The notes: generated by a model not told the origin, from the sequence alone. DNA of 64,000 bases from Hydrogenophaga crassostreae (GCF_001761385.1 NZ_CP017476.1:2965501-3029500); one strand, 5' to 3'. Positions 40,514 through 49,873 are shown, counted from the first letter of the stretch. Numbers and translations: made by a program.

Positions 40514-41050
40514 ATGACCCACACACGCGCATTCCCGACCTTGGCCACAACCCTTTTGATTGCGGCCTTGACCGCCTGCGGCGGCGGCTCGGACGACGAC
40601 ATCAAAGTTGTGCCCACCGGCGGCGCTCTGGCCAACGTGTGGTTCGCCGACAGCGACGGGTACCACCCGCTCGACAAGCTCAAAGCCGACGGCACTTTTT
40701 ACACGGGCAGCGAAGCCGATTTCGGCACAGTCAACCCGGCTTTCGCGACAGATGGCAAACAGCAATCGCGCTGGGCCATCGATACCTCGGCAAGCGTGGA
40801 GGGCGACTACAAGGTCCAGTACGCCATGAAGTTGACATCCATCAATGCCTCGGGAACCTCGGTTGGCAAACTGCAAGGCAACCTGCGATTTGACAGCACC
40901 ACAGGTTTGATTACCCAGTTCTGTTCTGGCTTTCCAAACTGTTACGAAAACGCTTCCGGGTCTGAGGAAGACTTCCTGGTCACGGTTTCTGCCAAAGTTG
41001 AAGGCGCCAAAAGCGCGTTGGAACGCAGCTTCGTCATACGGATTCGCTGA
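40514..41050 (+). CDS. hypothetical lipoprotein
   Basis: I do not recognise this 178-residue protein. It has a lipoprotein signal with lipobox LTAC at about residues 18-21, followed by a Gly/Ser/Asp-rich linker, so it should be membrane-anchored in the envelope. The mature part is beta-rich (NVWFADSDGYHPLDKLKADG, then RWAIDTSASVEGDY) and has a Cys pair (FCSGFPNC). It stands alone between coaBC and pyrG. Start at 40514 is the ATG closest to the signal; an earlier ATG at 40478 has no advantage. Confidence 0.65.
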   Translation: MTHTRAFPTLATTLLIAALTACGGGSDDDIKVVPTGGALANVWFADSDGYHPLDKLKADGTFYTGSEADFGTVNPAFATDGKQQSRWAIDTSASVEGDYKVQYAMKLTSINASGTSVGKLQGNLRFDSTTGLITQFCSGFPNCYENASGSEEDFLVTVSAKVEGAKSALERSFVIRIR

Positions 41051-41284
41051 CCGGAAAGCTCAGCAGCGCCCGGTGACCGGGCGAAAAAGCAAAAGTCCTG
41101 CATCAGGCGGCCAGTGGTCAGCAAATGGGCGCAAACCTGCGTTCCCCGGTGTCGCCCGCCAGCCCATTGAGACCCCTGGCGTCCAACGTTGCCACTCAAA
41201 AGAGGCTCATGGCAATGGGCTGTTTGAATCGCGCCCTTTATAATCCCCATTTCCACCTCCTGCGAGCACCGGCTCGCCCGAGAC

Positions 41285-42952
41285 ATGACCAAATTTGTGT
41301 TCGTCACCGGCGGTGTGGTGTCCTCTCTAGGCAAGGGCATTGCTGCTGCATCCTTGGCCGCGCTCCTTGAGTCGCGCGGCCTCAAAGTCACCCTCATCAA
41401 GCTCGACCCGTATATCAACGTGGATCCGGGCACCATGTCGCCCTTCCAGCACGGCGAGGTGTTCGTCACCGACGACGGCGCCGAAACCGACCTCGACCTG
41501 GGCCACTATGAGCGTTTCATCGAAACGCGCATGAAGAAGTCCAACAACTTCACCACTGGCAAGATCTACCAGTCGGTACTGGACAAGGAACGCCGCGGCG
41601 ACTACCTGGGCAAGACCGTTCAGGTCATCCCTCACGTCACCAATGAGATCCAGGACTACATCAAGCGTGGCGCGGGCGTTGGCACGCCCGAGGCAGTGGA
41701 TGTGGCGATCGTGGAAATTGGCGGCACGGTGGGCGACATCGAGTCGCTGCCCTTCCTGGAAGCCGTGCGCCAGCTCAGCTTGCGCCTGGGCCCCAACAAT
41801 TCGGCTTTCCTGCATCTCTCCTACCTGCCCTGGCTGGCCGCTGCTGGTGAGCTCAAGACCAAGCCCACGCAACACACCGCCAAAGAACTGCGCGCCATCG
41901 GTATTCAGGCCGATGCCCTGCTGTGCCGCGCCGACCGCCCGGTGCCCGATGAAGAGCGCGCCAAAATTTCGCTGTTCTCCAACGTGCCCGAGTGGGGCGT
42001 GATCTCCATGTGGGATGTGGACACGATCTACAAAGTGCCGCGCATGCTGCACGAACAGGGCCTTGACGGCCTGATTTGCGACAAGCTGCGCCTGAACACG
42101 CCGCCGGCCAACCTCAAGCGCTGGGACGATCTGGTGCACGAAGTGGAGCACCCACAGCACACCGTCTCGGTGGCCATGGTCGGCAAATACGTCGACCTCT
42201 CCGACAGCTACAAGTCGCTCAATGAAGCGCTGCGCCATGCGGGCATGAAGAACCACGCCAAGGTGCAGATCGAATACATCGACTCTGAAACCATTGACGC
42301 CGCCAACGTGGCCAAGAAACTCGGCCGCTTCGATGCCATCCTGGTGCCCGGTGGCTTTGGCGCCCGCGGTGTTGAGGGCAAGATTTGCGCGGCCCAGTAC
42401 GCCCGTGAAAACAAAGTGGCCTACCTGGGCATCTGCCTGGGCATGCAGGTGGCGACGATTGAATACGCGCGCCATGTAGCGGGCCTCAAGGATGCCAACA
42501 GCACCGAGTTCGACCCCAAAACGCCCCACCCGGTGATTGCGCTGATCGACGAATGGCAAGACGCCGACGGCTCGATCCAGAAGCGCGATGCCAATTCGAA
42601 TCTGGGCGGCACCATGCGCCTGGGGGCTCAAAGCTCCGATGTATCCGACGGCACCATCGCCCATCAAATCTATGGCGCTGTGGTCACGGAGCGCCACCGT
42701 CACCGCTACGAAGCCAACGAACACTATCTGGACCGTTTGCGCGAGGCCGGCCTGGTGATTTCGGCGCTGACGCAGCGCGAACACCTGACCGAAATGGTGG
42801 AGCTGCCACAGGCCGTTCACCCTTGGTATGTGGGTGTTCAGTTCCACCCGGAATTCAAATCGACACCCTGGGATGGCCACCCGCTGTTCAACGCCTACAT
42901 CCGTGCTGCGCTGGACCTCAAAGGCACACAAACCCTCAAGGCTGTGGCCTGA
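41285..42952 (+). CDS. pyrG: CTP synthase PyrG
   Basis: The 555-residue enzyme makes CTP from UTP, ATP and glutamine. It opens TKFVFVTGGVVSSLGKG, has the synthetase metal and nucleotide sites (about 1-270) and a glutaminase domain with the nucleophile Cys in GICLGMQ and the His-Glu of FHPEF. The length is normal for the family. It starts the pyrG-kdsA-DUF1330-eno-ftsB run, an order common in betaproteobacteria. Confidence 0.98.
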   Translation: MTKFVFVTGGVVSSLGKGIAAASLAALLESRGLKVTLIKLDPYINVDPGTMSPFQHGEVFVTDDGAETDLDLGHYERFIETRMKKSNNFTTGKIYQSVLDKERRGDYLGKTVQVIPHVTNEIQDYIKRGAGVGTPEAVDVAIVEIGGTVGDIESLPFLEAVRQLSLRLGPNNSAFLHLSYLPWLAAAGELKTKPTQHTAKELRAIGIQADALLCRADRPVPDEERAKISLFSNVPEWGVISMWDVDTIYKVPRMLHEQGLDGLICDKLRLNTPPANLKRWDDLVHEVEHPQHTVSVAMVGKYVDLSDSYKSLNEALRHAGMKNHAKVQIEYIDSETIDAANVAKKLGRFDAILVPGGFGARGVEGKICAAQYARENKVAYLGICLGMQVATIEYARHVAGLKDANSTEFDPKTPHPVIALIDEWQDADGSIQKRDANSNLGGTMRLGAQSSDVSDGTIAHQIYGAVVTERHRHRYEANEHYLDRLREAGLVISALTQREHLTEMVELPQAVHPWYVGVQFHPEFKSTPWDGHPLFNAYIRAALDLKGTQTLKAVA

Positions 42953-42967
42953 AAGAAAGAAAAACCC

Positions 42968-43822
42968 ATGCAGCTTTGCGGATTCCCCATCGGTCTGGAC
43001 CGGCCTTTCTTTTTGATCGCAGGCCCATGCGTGATCGAATCCGAGCAGCTGCAAATGGATGTCGCGGGCCAGCTGAAAGAAATCACCAGCAGCCTCGGCA
43101 TTCCCTTCATCTTTAAAAGCAGCTTCGACAAAGCCAACCGCAGCAGCGGCACCACCTTTCGCGGCCCCGGCCGGGAAAAGGGCCTGGAGATCCTGGCCAA
43201 GGTGAAGCGCGAGCTGGGCGTGCCGGTGTTGACCGACGTGCACACAGAAGAAGACATCATTGCGGCCGCCGCTGTGGTCGATGTGTTGCAGACCCCCGCC
43301 TTCCTCTGTCGCCAGACCGATTTCATCCGCGCGGTCGCCCAATCGGGCAAACCGGTGAACATCAAGAAGGGCCAGTTCCTCGCGCCTCACGACATGAAAA
43401 ACGTGATTGACAAAGCGCGTGCGGCCGCCAAGGAAGCGGGCCTGGAAGAAGACAATTTCATGGCCTGCGAGCGCGGCGCCAGTTTTGGCTACAACAACCT
43501 GGTGAGCGACATGCGTTCGCTGGCGATCATGCGCGAATCGAACGCGCCGGTGGTGTTCGACGCCACCCACAGCGTGCAACTGCCCGGCGGTCAAGGCACG
43601 AGCAGCGGTGGCCAGCGTGAGATGGTGCCGGTGCTGTCCCGCGCTGCGGTGGCCGTGGGCGTGGCCGGCTTGTTCATGGAAACCCACCCCGATCCATCCA
43701 AGGCGCTGAGCGATGGCCCCAACGCGGTCCCACTCAAACACATGAAAGCGTTGCTGGAAACGCTGGTCGCGCTGGATGTTGTCACCAAAAAGAACCCCTT
43801 CATGGAGAACAACTTCTCATGA
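42968..43822 (+). CDS. kdsA: 3-deoxy-8-phosphooctulonate synthase KdsA
   Basis: The 284-residue enzyme joins phosphoenolpyruvate and arabinose 5-phosphate to form KDO 8-phosphate for lipopolysaccharide. Typical motifs are LIAGPCVIESE, FKSSFDKANRSS, GLEILAKVK and FDATHSVQLPGG. It follows pyrG by 15 bases and overlaps the next gene by four (ATGA). An Asn at the position after the N-terminal Cys region cannot be judged, so metal dependence is not assigned. Confidence 0.97.
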   Translation: MQLCGFPIGLDRPFFLIAGPCVIESEQLQMDVAGQLKEITSSLGIPFIFKSSFDKANRSSGTTFRGPGREKGLEILAKVKRELGVPVLTDVHTEEDIIAAAAVVDVLQTPAFLCRQTDFIRAVAQSGKPVNIKKGQFLAPHDMKNVIDKARAAAKEAGLEEDNFMACERGASFGYNNLVSDMRSLAIMRESNAPVVFDATHSVQLPGGQGTSSGGQREMVPVLSRAAVAVGVAGLFMETHPDPSKALSDGPNAVPLKHMKALLETLVALDVVTKKNPFMENNFS

Positions 43823-44106
43823 GTGCCTACATCATTGCGAATGTCTCTGTCACCAACCCCGAGCAGTACGAAGCGTACAAAAAGTGGTCCTCAGCGGCCA
43901 TGCAGGCACATGGAGCCGAGGTTTGTGTTCGCGGGGGTGCCGCAGAGGTGCTGGAAGGCGACTGGTCGCCCGAGCGCATCGTGGTGCTGAAGTTTCCCTC
44001 TATGCATGCCGCCAAAGCATTCAACGCTTCACCCGAATACAGCAAGGCGCGCGACGCACGCCAGGGTGCGGCCATCATGCGCATGATCGTGGTCGAAGGC
44101 GTTTAA
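43819..44106 (+). CDS. DUF1330 domain protein
   Basis: The 95-residue protein is a typical DUF1330 member, a small ferredoxin-like dimer of unknown function. It has MSAYIIANVSVTNPEQYEAYK, RGGAAEVLEGDW and VLKFPSMHAAKAFNASPEY. It overlaps the kdsA stop by ATGA and precedes eno by 50 bases, so it is co-transcribed with both. No catalytic role is established. Confidence 0.9.
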   Translation: MSAYIIANVSVTNPEQYEAYKKWSSAAMQAHGAEVCVRGGAAEVLEGDWSPERIVVLKFPSMHAAKAFNASPEYSKARDARQGAAIMRMIVVEGV

Positions 44107-44155
44107 GCCGCGGCCTTTGCTTTTTTAACTTTTCTTGACCCAAAGGTAGACATAA

Positions 44156-45439
44156 ATGAGTGCCATTGTTGACATCGTCGGACGTGAAATTCTGGACAGC
44201 CGCGGCAACCCCACCGTCGAATGCGACGTGTTGCTGGAATCGGGCGTGATGGGCCGTGCGGCCGTGCCATCGGGCGCGTCCACCGGTTCACGTGAAGCCA
44301 TCGAACTGCGTGACGGCGACAAGAGTCGCTACCTCGGCAAAGGCGTGCTCAAGGCCGTTGAACACATCAACACAGAAATTGGCGAGGCCGTATTGGGCCT
44401 GGACGCCTCCGAACAAGCCTTCCTCGACAAGACCCTGATCGACCTCGACGGCACCGACAACAAAGGCCGCCTGGGCGCCAACGCGATGTTGGCCGTGTCC
44501 ATGGCCGTGGCCCGCGCCGCTGCTGAAGAAGCCGGCTTGCCGCTGTACCGCTACTTCGGCGGCATGCGCGCGGTGCAAATGCCTGTGCCCATGATGAACG
44601 TCATCAACGGCGGAGAGCACGCCAACAACAACCTCGACTTGCAAGAGTTGATGATCATCCCCGTGGGCGCGCCCTCCTTCCGCGAAGCCCTGCGCTACGG
44701 CGCCGAGGTGTTCCACGCGCTGAAGAAAATCCTGCATGACCGTGGCATCAGCACTGCGGTGGGCGACGAAGGCGGCTTTGCCCCCAATGTGGCCAACCAC
44801 GAAGCCGCGATCCAGATGATTCTGGAAGCCATCGACAAGGCAGGCTTTGTGGCCGGCGAGCAAATCGCTCTGGGCCTGGACTGCGCTGCCTCCGAGTTCT
44901 TTAAGAACGGCAAGTACGAACTCGCCGGAGAAGGCCTGAGCCTCAACGCCCAGGAATGGACCGACATGATGGCCAACTGGTGCGACAAGTACCCCATCAT
45001 CAGCATCGAAGACGGCATGGCCGAAGGCGACTGGGACGGATGGAAACTGCTGACCGATCGTCTGGGCAAGAAGGTACAGATCGTTGGCGACGACCTGTTC
45101 GTCACCAACACCCGCATCCTGAAAGAAGGCATCGACAAAGGCATCGCCAACTCGATCCTGATCAAGATCAACCAGATCGGCACCCTGACCGAGACCTTTG
45201 CTGCCATCGAAATGGCCAAGCGCGCCGGCTACACCGCCGTGATTTCCCACCGCTCGGGCGAAACCGAAGACAGCACGATCTCTGATATTGCCGTGGGCAC
45301 CAACGCCGGTCAGATCAAAACGGGTTCGCTGAGCCGTTCGGACCGCATGGCGAAATACAACCAGCTCTTGCGCATCGAAGAAGACCTGGGCGATGTGGCC
45401 GAATACCCCGGTCGCGCGGCCTTTTACAACCTGAAGTGA
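44156..45439 (+). CDS. eno: enolase
   Basis: The 427-residue glycolytic enzyme interconverts 2-phosphoglycerate and phosphoenolpyruvate and is also a component of the RNA degradosome in many bacteria. Signatures include the substrate loop SGASTGSREA, GGEHANNNLDLQE, metal ligands in SIEDGMAEGDWDG and the C-terminal SHRSGETEDSTISDIAVG. Full length and intact. Confidence 0.98.
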   Translation: MSAIVDIVGREILDSRGNPTVECDVLLESGVMGRAAVPSGASTGSREAIELRDGDKSRYLGKGVLKAVEHINTEIGEAVLGLDASEQAFLDKTLIDLDGTDNKGRLGANAMLAVSMAVARAAAEEAGLPLYRYFGGMRAVQMPVPMMNVINGGEHANNNLDLQELMIIPVGAPSFREALRYGAEVFHALKKILHDRGISTAVGDEGGFAPNVANHEAAIQMILEAIDKAGFVAGEQIALGLDCAASEFFKNGKYELAGEGLSLNAQEWTDMMANWCDKYPIISIEDGMAEGDWDGWKLLTDRLGKKVQIVGDDLFVTNTRILKEGIDKGIANSILIKINQIGTLTETFAAIEMAKRAGYTAVISHRSGETEDSTISDIAVGTNAGQIKTGSLSRSDRMAKYNQLLRIEEDLGDVAEYPGRAAFYNLK

Positions 45440-45446
45440 TGGAATT

Positions 45447-45472
45447 CACCAGTGCTGCTGAAAGCGCTGGTG
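45447..45472 (+). terminator. hairpin after eno
   Basis: CACCAGTGCT and AGCGCTGGTG pair over ten positions (one G-T) around a six-base loop. No T tract follows, so it may be an RNA processing or pause structure rather than a terminator. Confidence 0.4.
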
Positions 45473-45513
45473 GACAAACCCCACATCGGAAACCCTCGCG
45501 CTAAACTATTTCC

Positions 45514-45798
45514 ATGGCGTCACGCTTCGTCCCCGGCTTCCTCATCGCTCTGCTCGTTGTTGTGCAGGCGCAGCTGTGGTTTGGCCGGGGCAGCCTGCCG
45601 CAGGTCAACCACATGCGCAAAGAGCTGGCCCAGCTGGAAGTTGCCAACCGCGAAGCCCAGCAGCGCAACAGCCAGATTGCCAACGAGGTGCGCGACCTGC
45701 AAGAAGGTCTGGAAATGGTTGAGGAACTGGCCCGCCAAGACCTGGGCATGGTCAAGCCCAACGAGATTTTTGTCCAGATCGCCCACACCCGTCAGTGA
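45514..45798 (+). CDS. ftsB: cell division protein FtsB
   Basis: This is a 94-residue single-pass membrane protein. The N-terminal segment FVPGFLIALLVVVQAQLWFG spans the membrane, a coiled coil follows (about 28-70) and the conserved LARQDLGMVKPNEIFVQI closes it. It forms the FtsQLB divisome complex. It follows eno, the usual order in this group. Its stop shares a base with the next start. Confidence 0.95.
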   Translation: MASRFVPGFLIALLVVVQAQLWFGRGSLPQVNHMRKELAQLEVANREAQQRNSQIANEVRDLQEGLEMVEELARQDLGMVKPNEIFVQIAHTRQ

Positions 45799-46508
45799 TG
45801 TCGCTTGTGCGGCCAGCGCCTGCGCCCATCGTCTGCCTGCTGGGCGGTGAGTCCAGTGGGAAAACCACCCTCTCCCGGGCTTTGCACCAATGTTTGACGT
45901 CGACCCACGGGTTGCGCGTGGCATTGGTGCCGGAGCATTTGCGCACCTGGTGTGAAGCCCGGCAGCGCGCACCCCAGGCACAAGAACAAGCGGGCATCGC
46001 CCACGAGCAAACCCGGTTGATACATGACGCGCAAGCCGCGCCAGGCGTTCAGCTCGTGATCGCCGATACCTCGGCCCTCAGCGTTGCCGCCTACAGCGCG
46101 CTGTATTTCGCCGATGAAAGCTTGTTCGCGCCGGCGCTGCATGCCCAGCGCGGCTTTGCAGCCACGCTGCTCATGGGCCTTGATATCCCCTGGGAAGCCG
46201 ATGGCTTGTTTCGGGATGGCCCGGCCCTTCGTGCGAAGGCCGATACAGTGGTGCGCGAACAACTGGAGGGGCGGAGCATTCCCTACCAGACGATTTACGG
46301 CCGCAGGGAACAACGCCTGGGCAACGCCTTGCGCGCACTCACACCCGTCCTCTCAAGCCTGTTGGGCCACGCGCCTGTAACCACTGACGACTGGCGCACC
46401 CTAGGCCGCCCCGGCTGGGTTTGCGAAGCCTGCAGCGACCCCGATTGCGAGCACCGGTTGTTCACCGGCCTTCTGAAAAACACTGGCATTGCCAGCGAAA
46501 CCCCATGA
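45798..46508 (+). CDS. NadR-like AAA-family ATPase/kinase
   Basis: The 236-residue protein has a P-loop GGESSGKTTL near residue 18 and the layout of the ribosylnicotinamide kinase part of NadR (VPEHLRTWCEAR, ADTSALSVAAYS, LLMGLDIPWEADGLFRDGP). The LDIPWEADGLRD-type motif is characteristic. The nucleotidyltransferase half of NadR is absent. The C-terminus has a Cys cluster (VCEACSDPDCEHR) that could bind a metal. It may phosphorylate nicotinamide riboside or a related nucleoside. It is coupled to ftsB upstream and to the epimerase downstream. Confidence 0.75.
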   Translation: MSLVRPAPAPIVCLLGGESSGKTTLSRALHQCLTSTHGLRVALVPEHLRTWCEARQRAPQAQEQAGIAHEQTRLIHDAQAAPGVQLVIADTSALSVAAYSALYFADESLFAPALHAQRGFAATLLMGLDIPWEADGLFRDGPALRAKADTVVREQLEGRSIPYQTIYGRREQRLGNALRALTPVLSSLLGHAPVTTDDWRTLGRPGWVCEACSDPDCEHRLFTGLLKNTGIASETP

Positions 46509-47755
46509 CACCCGAACGCCCCGACTTTCGATCAGCCGCGTTTTTGCGGCAACACGCTAACGATTGCATGGTGTTTTACACATCGCATGCAATCGACCCC
46601 AGTGGGGGCATGTTCCACTTTCTTAAAGACAATGGTGAGGTCTACGACAGCCACACCCGCCACCTCGTGAGCAGCACGCGTTTTGTTGTGACCACGGCCA
46701 TGAGCTTGCGGCGCAGCGGCGATGAGGCAGATCAAGCGCGCCTTATTCACGCGCTGGCCTTTCTACGCAATGCCCATCACAACCCCGACACCGGCGGCTA
46801 CGCCTGGCTACTTGACTGGCGCGAGGGTCAAGCCCGTGTGCTGGACGCGACCAACCATGCCTATGGTCTGGCCTTCGTCTTGCTTGCCCACGCACACGCC
46901 GCCATGGCCGGTCTCGCTGATGCGCTCATTGGCATTGGCGAAACCTACACCTTGCTGGAACAACGTTTCTGGGAACCCCAGCATGGCCTGTATGCGGACG
47001 AAGCCACGGCCAACTGGGAGCTCAGCGCCTACCGCGGCCAAAACGCCAACATGCACCTGTGCGAAGCCCTGCTGGCCGCATTTGATGCCACCGGCGAAAC
47101 ACGGTATCTCGATCGCGCCGAACTGCTCGCCGACAACATCTGCATCCGTCAAGCCGCTCTTGCCGATGGTCTGATCTGGGAGCACTACCGGGCAGACTGG
47201 TCCATCGACTGGGACTACAACCGCGACGACAAAACCAACATCTTCCGCCCCTGGGGATTCCAGCCCGGCCATCTGACCGAGTGGGCCAAGCTGCTCATGC
47301 TGCTCAATGCGCGCCGCCCGCGCGCAGACCACACCGCCCGCGCACGCCATTTTTTCGACATTGCCATGGAGAAGTCATGGGACACGGAACACGGAGGCCT
47401 GTTCTACGGCTTTGCCCCCGACGGCAGCGCCTGCGACACCGACAAATATTTCTGGGTGCAAGCCGAAACCCTCGCCGCCGCGGCCCGGCTGGCCATTGCC
47501 ACCCAAGACCCCGCTTACTGGACAGCCTACGACCGCATCTGGGCCTATGCCTGGGTGCATTTTGTGGACCACGAGCACGGTGCCTGGTGGCGCATCCTGC
47601 GCGCCGACAACAGCAAGATCAGCGATGAAAAAAGCCCCGCCGGCAAGGTGGACTACCACACGGCTGGGGCTTGCTGGGATGTGCTCGATGCGCTGGGGGA
47701 GGGGTTGCCCCCTCGCTCCGCCGCTGCGCGGGTCGCTGCCCCCCAAGGGGGCTGA
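46505..47755 (+). CDS. AGE-family sugar epimerase/isomerase
   Basis: The 416-residue protein has the (alpha/alpha)6-barrel pattern of N-acylglucosamine 2-epimerases and mannose isomerases. Motifs include GMFHFLKDNGEVYD, DATNHAYGLAFVLLA, NANMHLCEALLAA, WGFQPGHLTEWAKLLM and WVQAETLAAAARL. The conserved His residues in these are the likely catalytic acids and bases. It acts on a hexose or hexosamine; which one cannot be told. The start at 46505 overlaps the previous stop. The last codons run into a dispersed repeat (47704-47752), so the C-terminal tail is repeat-encoded. Confidence 0.88.
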   Translation: MTPERPDFRSAAFLRQHANDCMVFYTSHAIDPSGGMFHFLKDNGEVYDSHTRHLVSSTRFVVTTAMSLRRSGDEADQARLIHALAFLRNAHHNPDTGGYAWLLDWREGQARVLDATNHAYGLAFVLLAHAHAAMAGLADALIGIGETYTLLEQRFWEPQHGLYADEATANWELSAYRGQNANMHLCEALLAAFDATGETRYLDRAELLADNICIRQAALADGLIWEHYRADWSIDWDYNRDDKTNIFRPWGFQPGHLTEWAKLLMLLNARRPRADHTARARHFFDIAMEKSWDTEHGGLFYGFAPDGSACDTDKYFWVQAETLAAAARLAIATQDPAYWTAYDRIWAYAWVHFVDHEHGAWWRILRADNSKISDEKSPAGKVDYHTAGACWDVLDALGEGLPPRSAAARVAAPQGG

Positions 47756-47830
47756 TTCTCCTTGGGGCGGCCCTGCGGTGAATCCGGTGCCCCCACGCTC
47801 CGCCGCTGCGCGGATCGCTACCCTTCGCGT
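47704..47830 (+). repeat. dispersed GC-rich repeat, copy 6 (two partial units)
   Basis: CGCTCCGCCGCTGCGCGGGT at about 47713-47732 recurs as CGCTCCGCCGCTGCGCGGAT at about 47797-47816. A CCCCCCAAGGGGGC arm follows the first unit. The first unit lies in the 3' end of the epimerase gene, the second in the gap before the TonB receptor. Confidence 0.65.
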
Positions 47831-47878
47831 TGCTGCATTCTGTGGCGGCCCAATAGGTGTTGACGGGCCTTCAGAAGA

Positions 47879-49873
47879 TCAAAAGCGGTAGGACGCTTCG
47901 AATTGAACGCTCCGGCCATCCTGCTCAAGCGCATTCTGCCAATTGCTCGTGCCACCGGGTACAGCAAAGCGCTTGTTGAACAGGTTGCGCACGGTCAGGC
48001 CCAGTTCCAGCCCGTCCACCCAGCGATCGGTGCGGATGTGCAGGTTGGATAGGCTGCGCCCTCCCAGCCAACTTCCGTCGAGGGTCTTGCGGCGGCTGTC
48101 GTATTGAAATTCGTAACCCAGGGACACGCCAGCGGCACGCCAAGGCATGGAGAAATTGAACTTGGCCAGTTGCTGGGGTGAATTGGCCAGGCGGTCGCCC
48201 GTGGCCATGCGCGCGTCTTGCAGCGTCAAGCTGCCGCGCAACCGACCGCCCCAGACCCAGGTTTTATCGGCCGACAGCTCCAGACCGTTGGCCACCACCT
48301 TCCCTCCTGGCTGAAACTGCGAAAGCCCGCTCACCGGGTCCACGCCAGGCACGATCTGATCGAGCATGGTCCAGCGGTAGGCCGCCGCCTGCAAGCGCAG
48401 ATCCTCGCTGACACGGTGGTTGGCGACCAGCTCCAGGGTATCCACGCTCTCGACATCGAGCGAGGGGTTGGCCACGAGCACCAGGTCGTCGTAGTAGTCG
48501 CGCTCATTGGCGTTGGGCGCCCGGTGGGCCCGACCGGCCAGGGCTTTCAGGGTGGTTGAAGGCGCCGCCTGCCAGATCAGCGCCGCGCGGGGGCTGATAT
48601 GGGTGCCCGTTGTGCTGTTGCGGTCCATGCGCAAGCCCAGGGTAGCGGTCAAGTCATCGGCGAGGTGCCACTCGTCCTGGCCGTAGATGCCGACCCGTCG
48701 GGCGGGGCTGCGAATCAGCAGGTTGTTGGCGGAATCCGCCGGGTCAATGACGGCCTGGTTGAGGCGGGTGATGTCCTGCAGGTCCATGCCAAGCATCAGC
48801 TTGTGTCCATCCAGCGCGGTGGACAACAGGCGAAGCTCGCCCCCATACCAGTCGCCCACGCTGGGAAAGTCAAATGGCGTGCCGTAGCTCAAGCGGCTGC
48901 TGTAGCGGTTTTGCCCAACGAAGACACGCCCCATCACTTGCAACGTTTCGTCGCTGAACGGGCTTTCGAACTGCGCCTGCGCCAGGGTGTACAGATTGCC
49001 CTGGTATTGCCCCGCCACCAGCGGATCGGATCCGTAGACGCCCGTGGGATCGTCTTTTCGGCGGTCTCCATGCACCAGTTCCAGCGTCCAGGGCCCATAG
49101 CCCAAGCGGCCAAAGAACTCCTTGTCGCGCTCGCCATCCAGCCCCTGTGCACGCCCCGAAATACCCGTTGAGCCAAACTCCATGTCACGGTCTTCGCCCC
49201 TGGAGCGCAAACCTGAAGCAGAAATCAGCACATCCAGGCCACTGTCCAGCCGCTTCCCCCAGCTCACCCGGCCTTCGTTCATGCCCTGGGATGGTTGCGA
49301 CCCGAGCGCCAGTTCGCCCTCGTCCATGGCCGCACCGTTGCGAGTCACCACGTTGACCACACCAAACATGGCGTTTTGACCGTACACCGCGCTGCCCGGT
49401 CCGGGAATGAACTCGATGCGTTCGACCAGGGCCAGGTCGAGCGGAAAGTCACGCCCAGTGGGACCGGTGTCAAAAACGAGGTCGTTGACGCGGTTGCCGT
49501 TGATCGTGACAAGCAAGCGCGTGTTCAGGTCTCCCGGCACGCTGAAGCCGCGCGTGCCCAGGTGGCTGGACTGGCGGTCGTAGGTGGTGTAGACGCCAGG
49601 CAGCGTGGCCAGTGCCTGATCGAGTGTGCGCCATCCAAACGCGCGAATCTCGTCGCGCGTGACCACACTCACAGCGGCGGCGACTTCGTTCTGTTTTTGC
49701 GCGTATTTGGAGGCACCCACCACGGTCAGGTTGAGCAACTCTTCCAGGCTCAGCGTGATCACATCGGTGGCGGCGGCGGCCGGAAACGCGGCCGATAGTC
49801 CGGCACACAACAGCAGACCGGCGGCGACGCGGGCCGGGCCAGGTTTCTTGGAGGGGTGAACCGATGGGTGCAT
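47879..49873 (-). CDS. TonB-dependent outer-membrane receptor
   Basis: The 664-residue protein has a signal peptide, a plug domain starting near LSLEELLNLTVVGASKY (TonB box-like) and containing the characteristic FSVPGDLNTRLLVTINGNRVND and GSAVYGQNAMFGVVNVVTRNG, then a 22-strand barrel ending in a final aromatic (FEASYRF). It imports a scarce ligand with TonB energy. There is no neighbouring ABC transporter or biosynthesis gene to identify the ligand. The start is taken as the ATG at 49873; 14 extra codons upstream lack a binding site. Confidence 0.87.
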   Translation of the reverse strand: MHPSVHPSKKPGPARVAAGLLLCAGLSAAFPAAAATDVITLSLEELLNLTVVGASKYAQKQNEVAAAVSVVTRDEIRAFGWRTLDQALATLPGVYTTYDRQSSHLGTRGFSVPGDLNTRLLVTINGNRVNDLVFDTGPTGRDFPLDLALVERIEFIPGPGSAVYGQNAMFGVVNVVTRNGAAMDEGELALGSQPSQGMNEGRVSWGKRLDSGLDVLISASGLRSRGEDRDMEFGSTGISGRAQGLDGERDKEFFGRLGYGPWTLELVHGDRRKDDPTGVYGSDPLVAGQYQGNLYTLAQAQFESPFSDETLQVMGRVFVGQNRYSSRLSYGTPFDFPSVGDWYGGELRLLSTALDGHKLMLGMDLQDITRLNQAVIDPADSANNLLIRSPARRVGIYGQDEWHLADDLTATLGLRMDRNSTTGTHISPRAALIWQAAPSTTLKALAGRAHRAPNANERDYYDDLVLVANPSLDVESVDTLELVANHRVSEDLRLQAAAYRWTMLDQIVPGVDPVSGLSQFQPGGKVVANGLELSADKTWVWGGRLRGSLTLQDARMATGDRLANSPQQLAKFNFSMPWRAAGVSLGYEFQYDSRRKTLDGSWLGGRSLSNLHIRTDRWVDGLELGLTVRNLFNKRFAVPGGTSNWQNALEQDGRSVQFEASYRF

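Noticed and set aside
41068..41082. GCCCGG-TGA-CCGGGC hairpin as a terminator after the lipoprotein gene
   Set aside because: It is followed by GAAAAAG, not a T tract, in the relevant direction.
41327..43741. Very long open frame (about 800 codons) on the minus strand opposite pyrG and kdsA
   Set aside because: It is the mirror of two clearly identified core genes with strong codon bias; the translation is His/Gly/Val-rich with no domain.
47879..49873. TonB receptor as a lanthanide-chelator importer supporting the lanthanide-type dehydrogenase
   Set aside because: No chelator biosynthesis or lanthanide uptake genes are adjacent and receptor ligands cannot be told from sequence alone.
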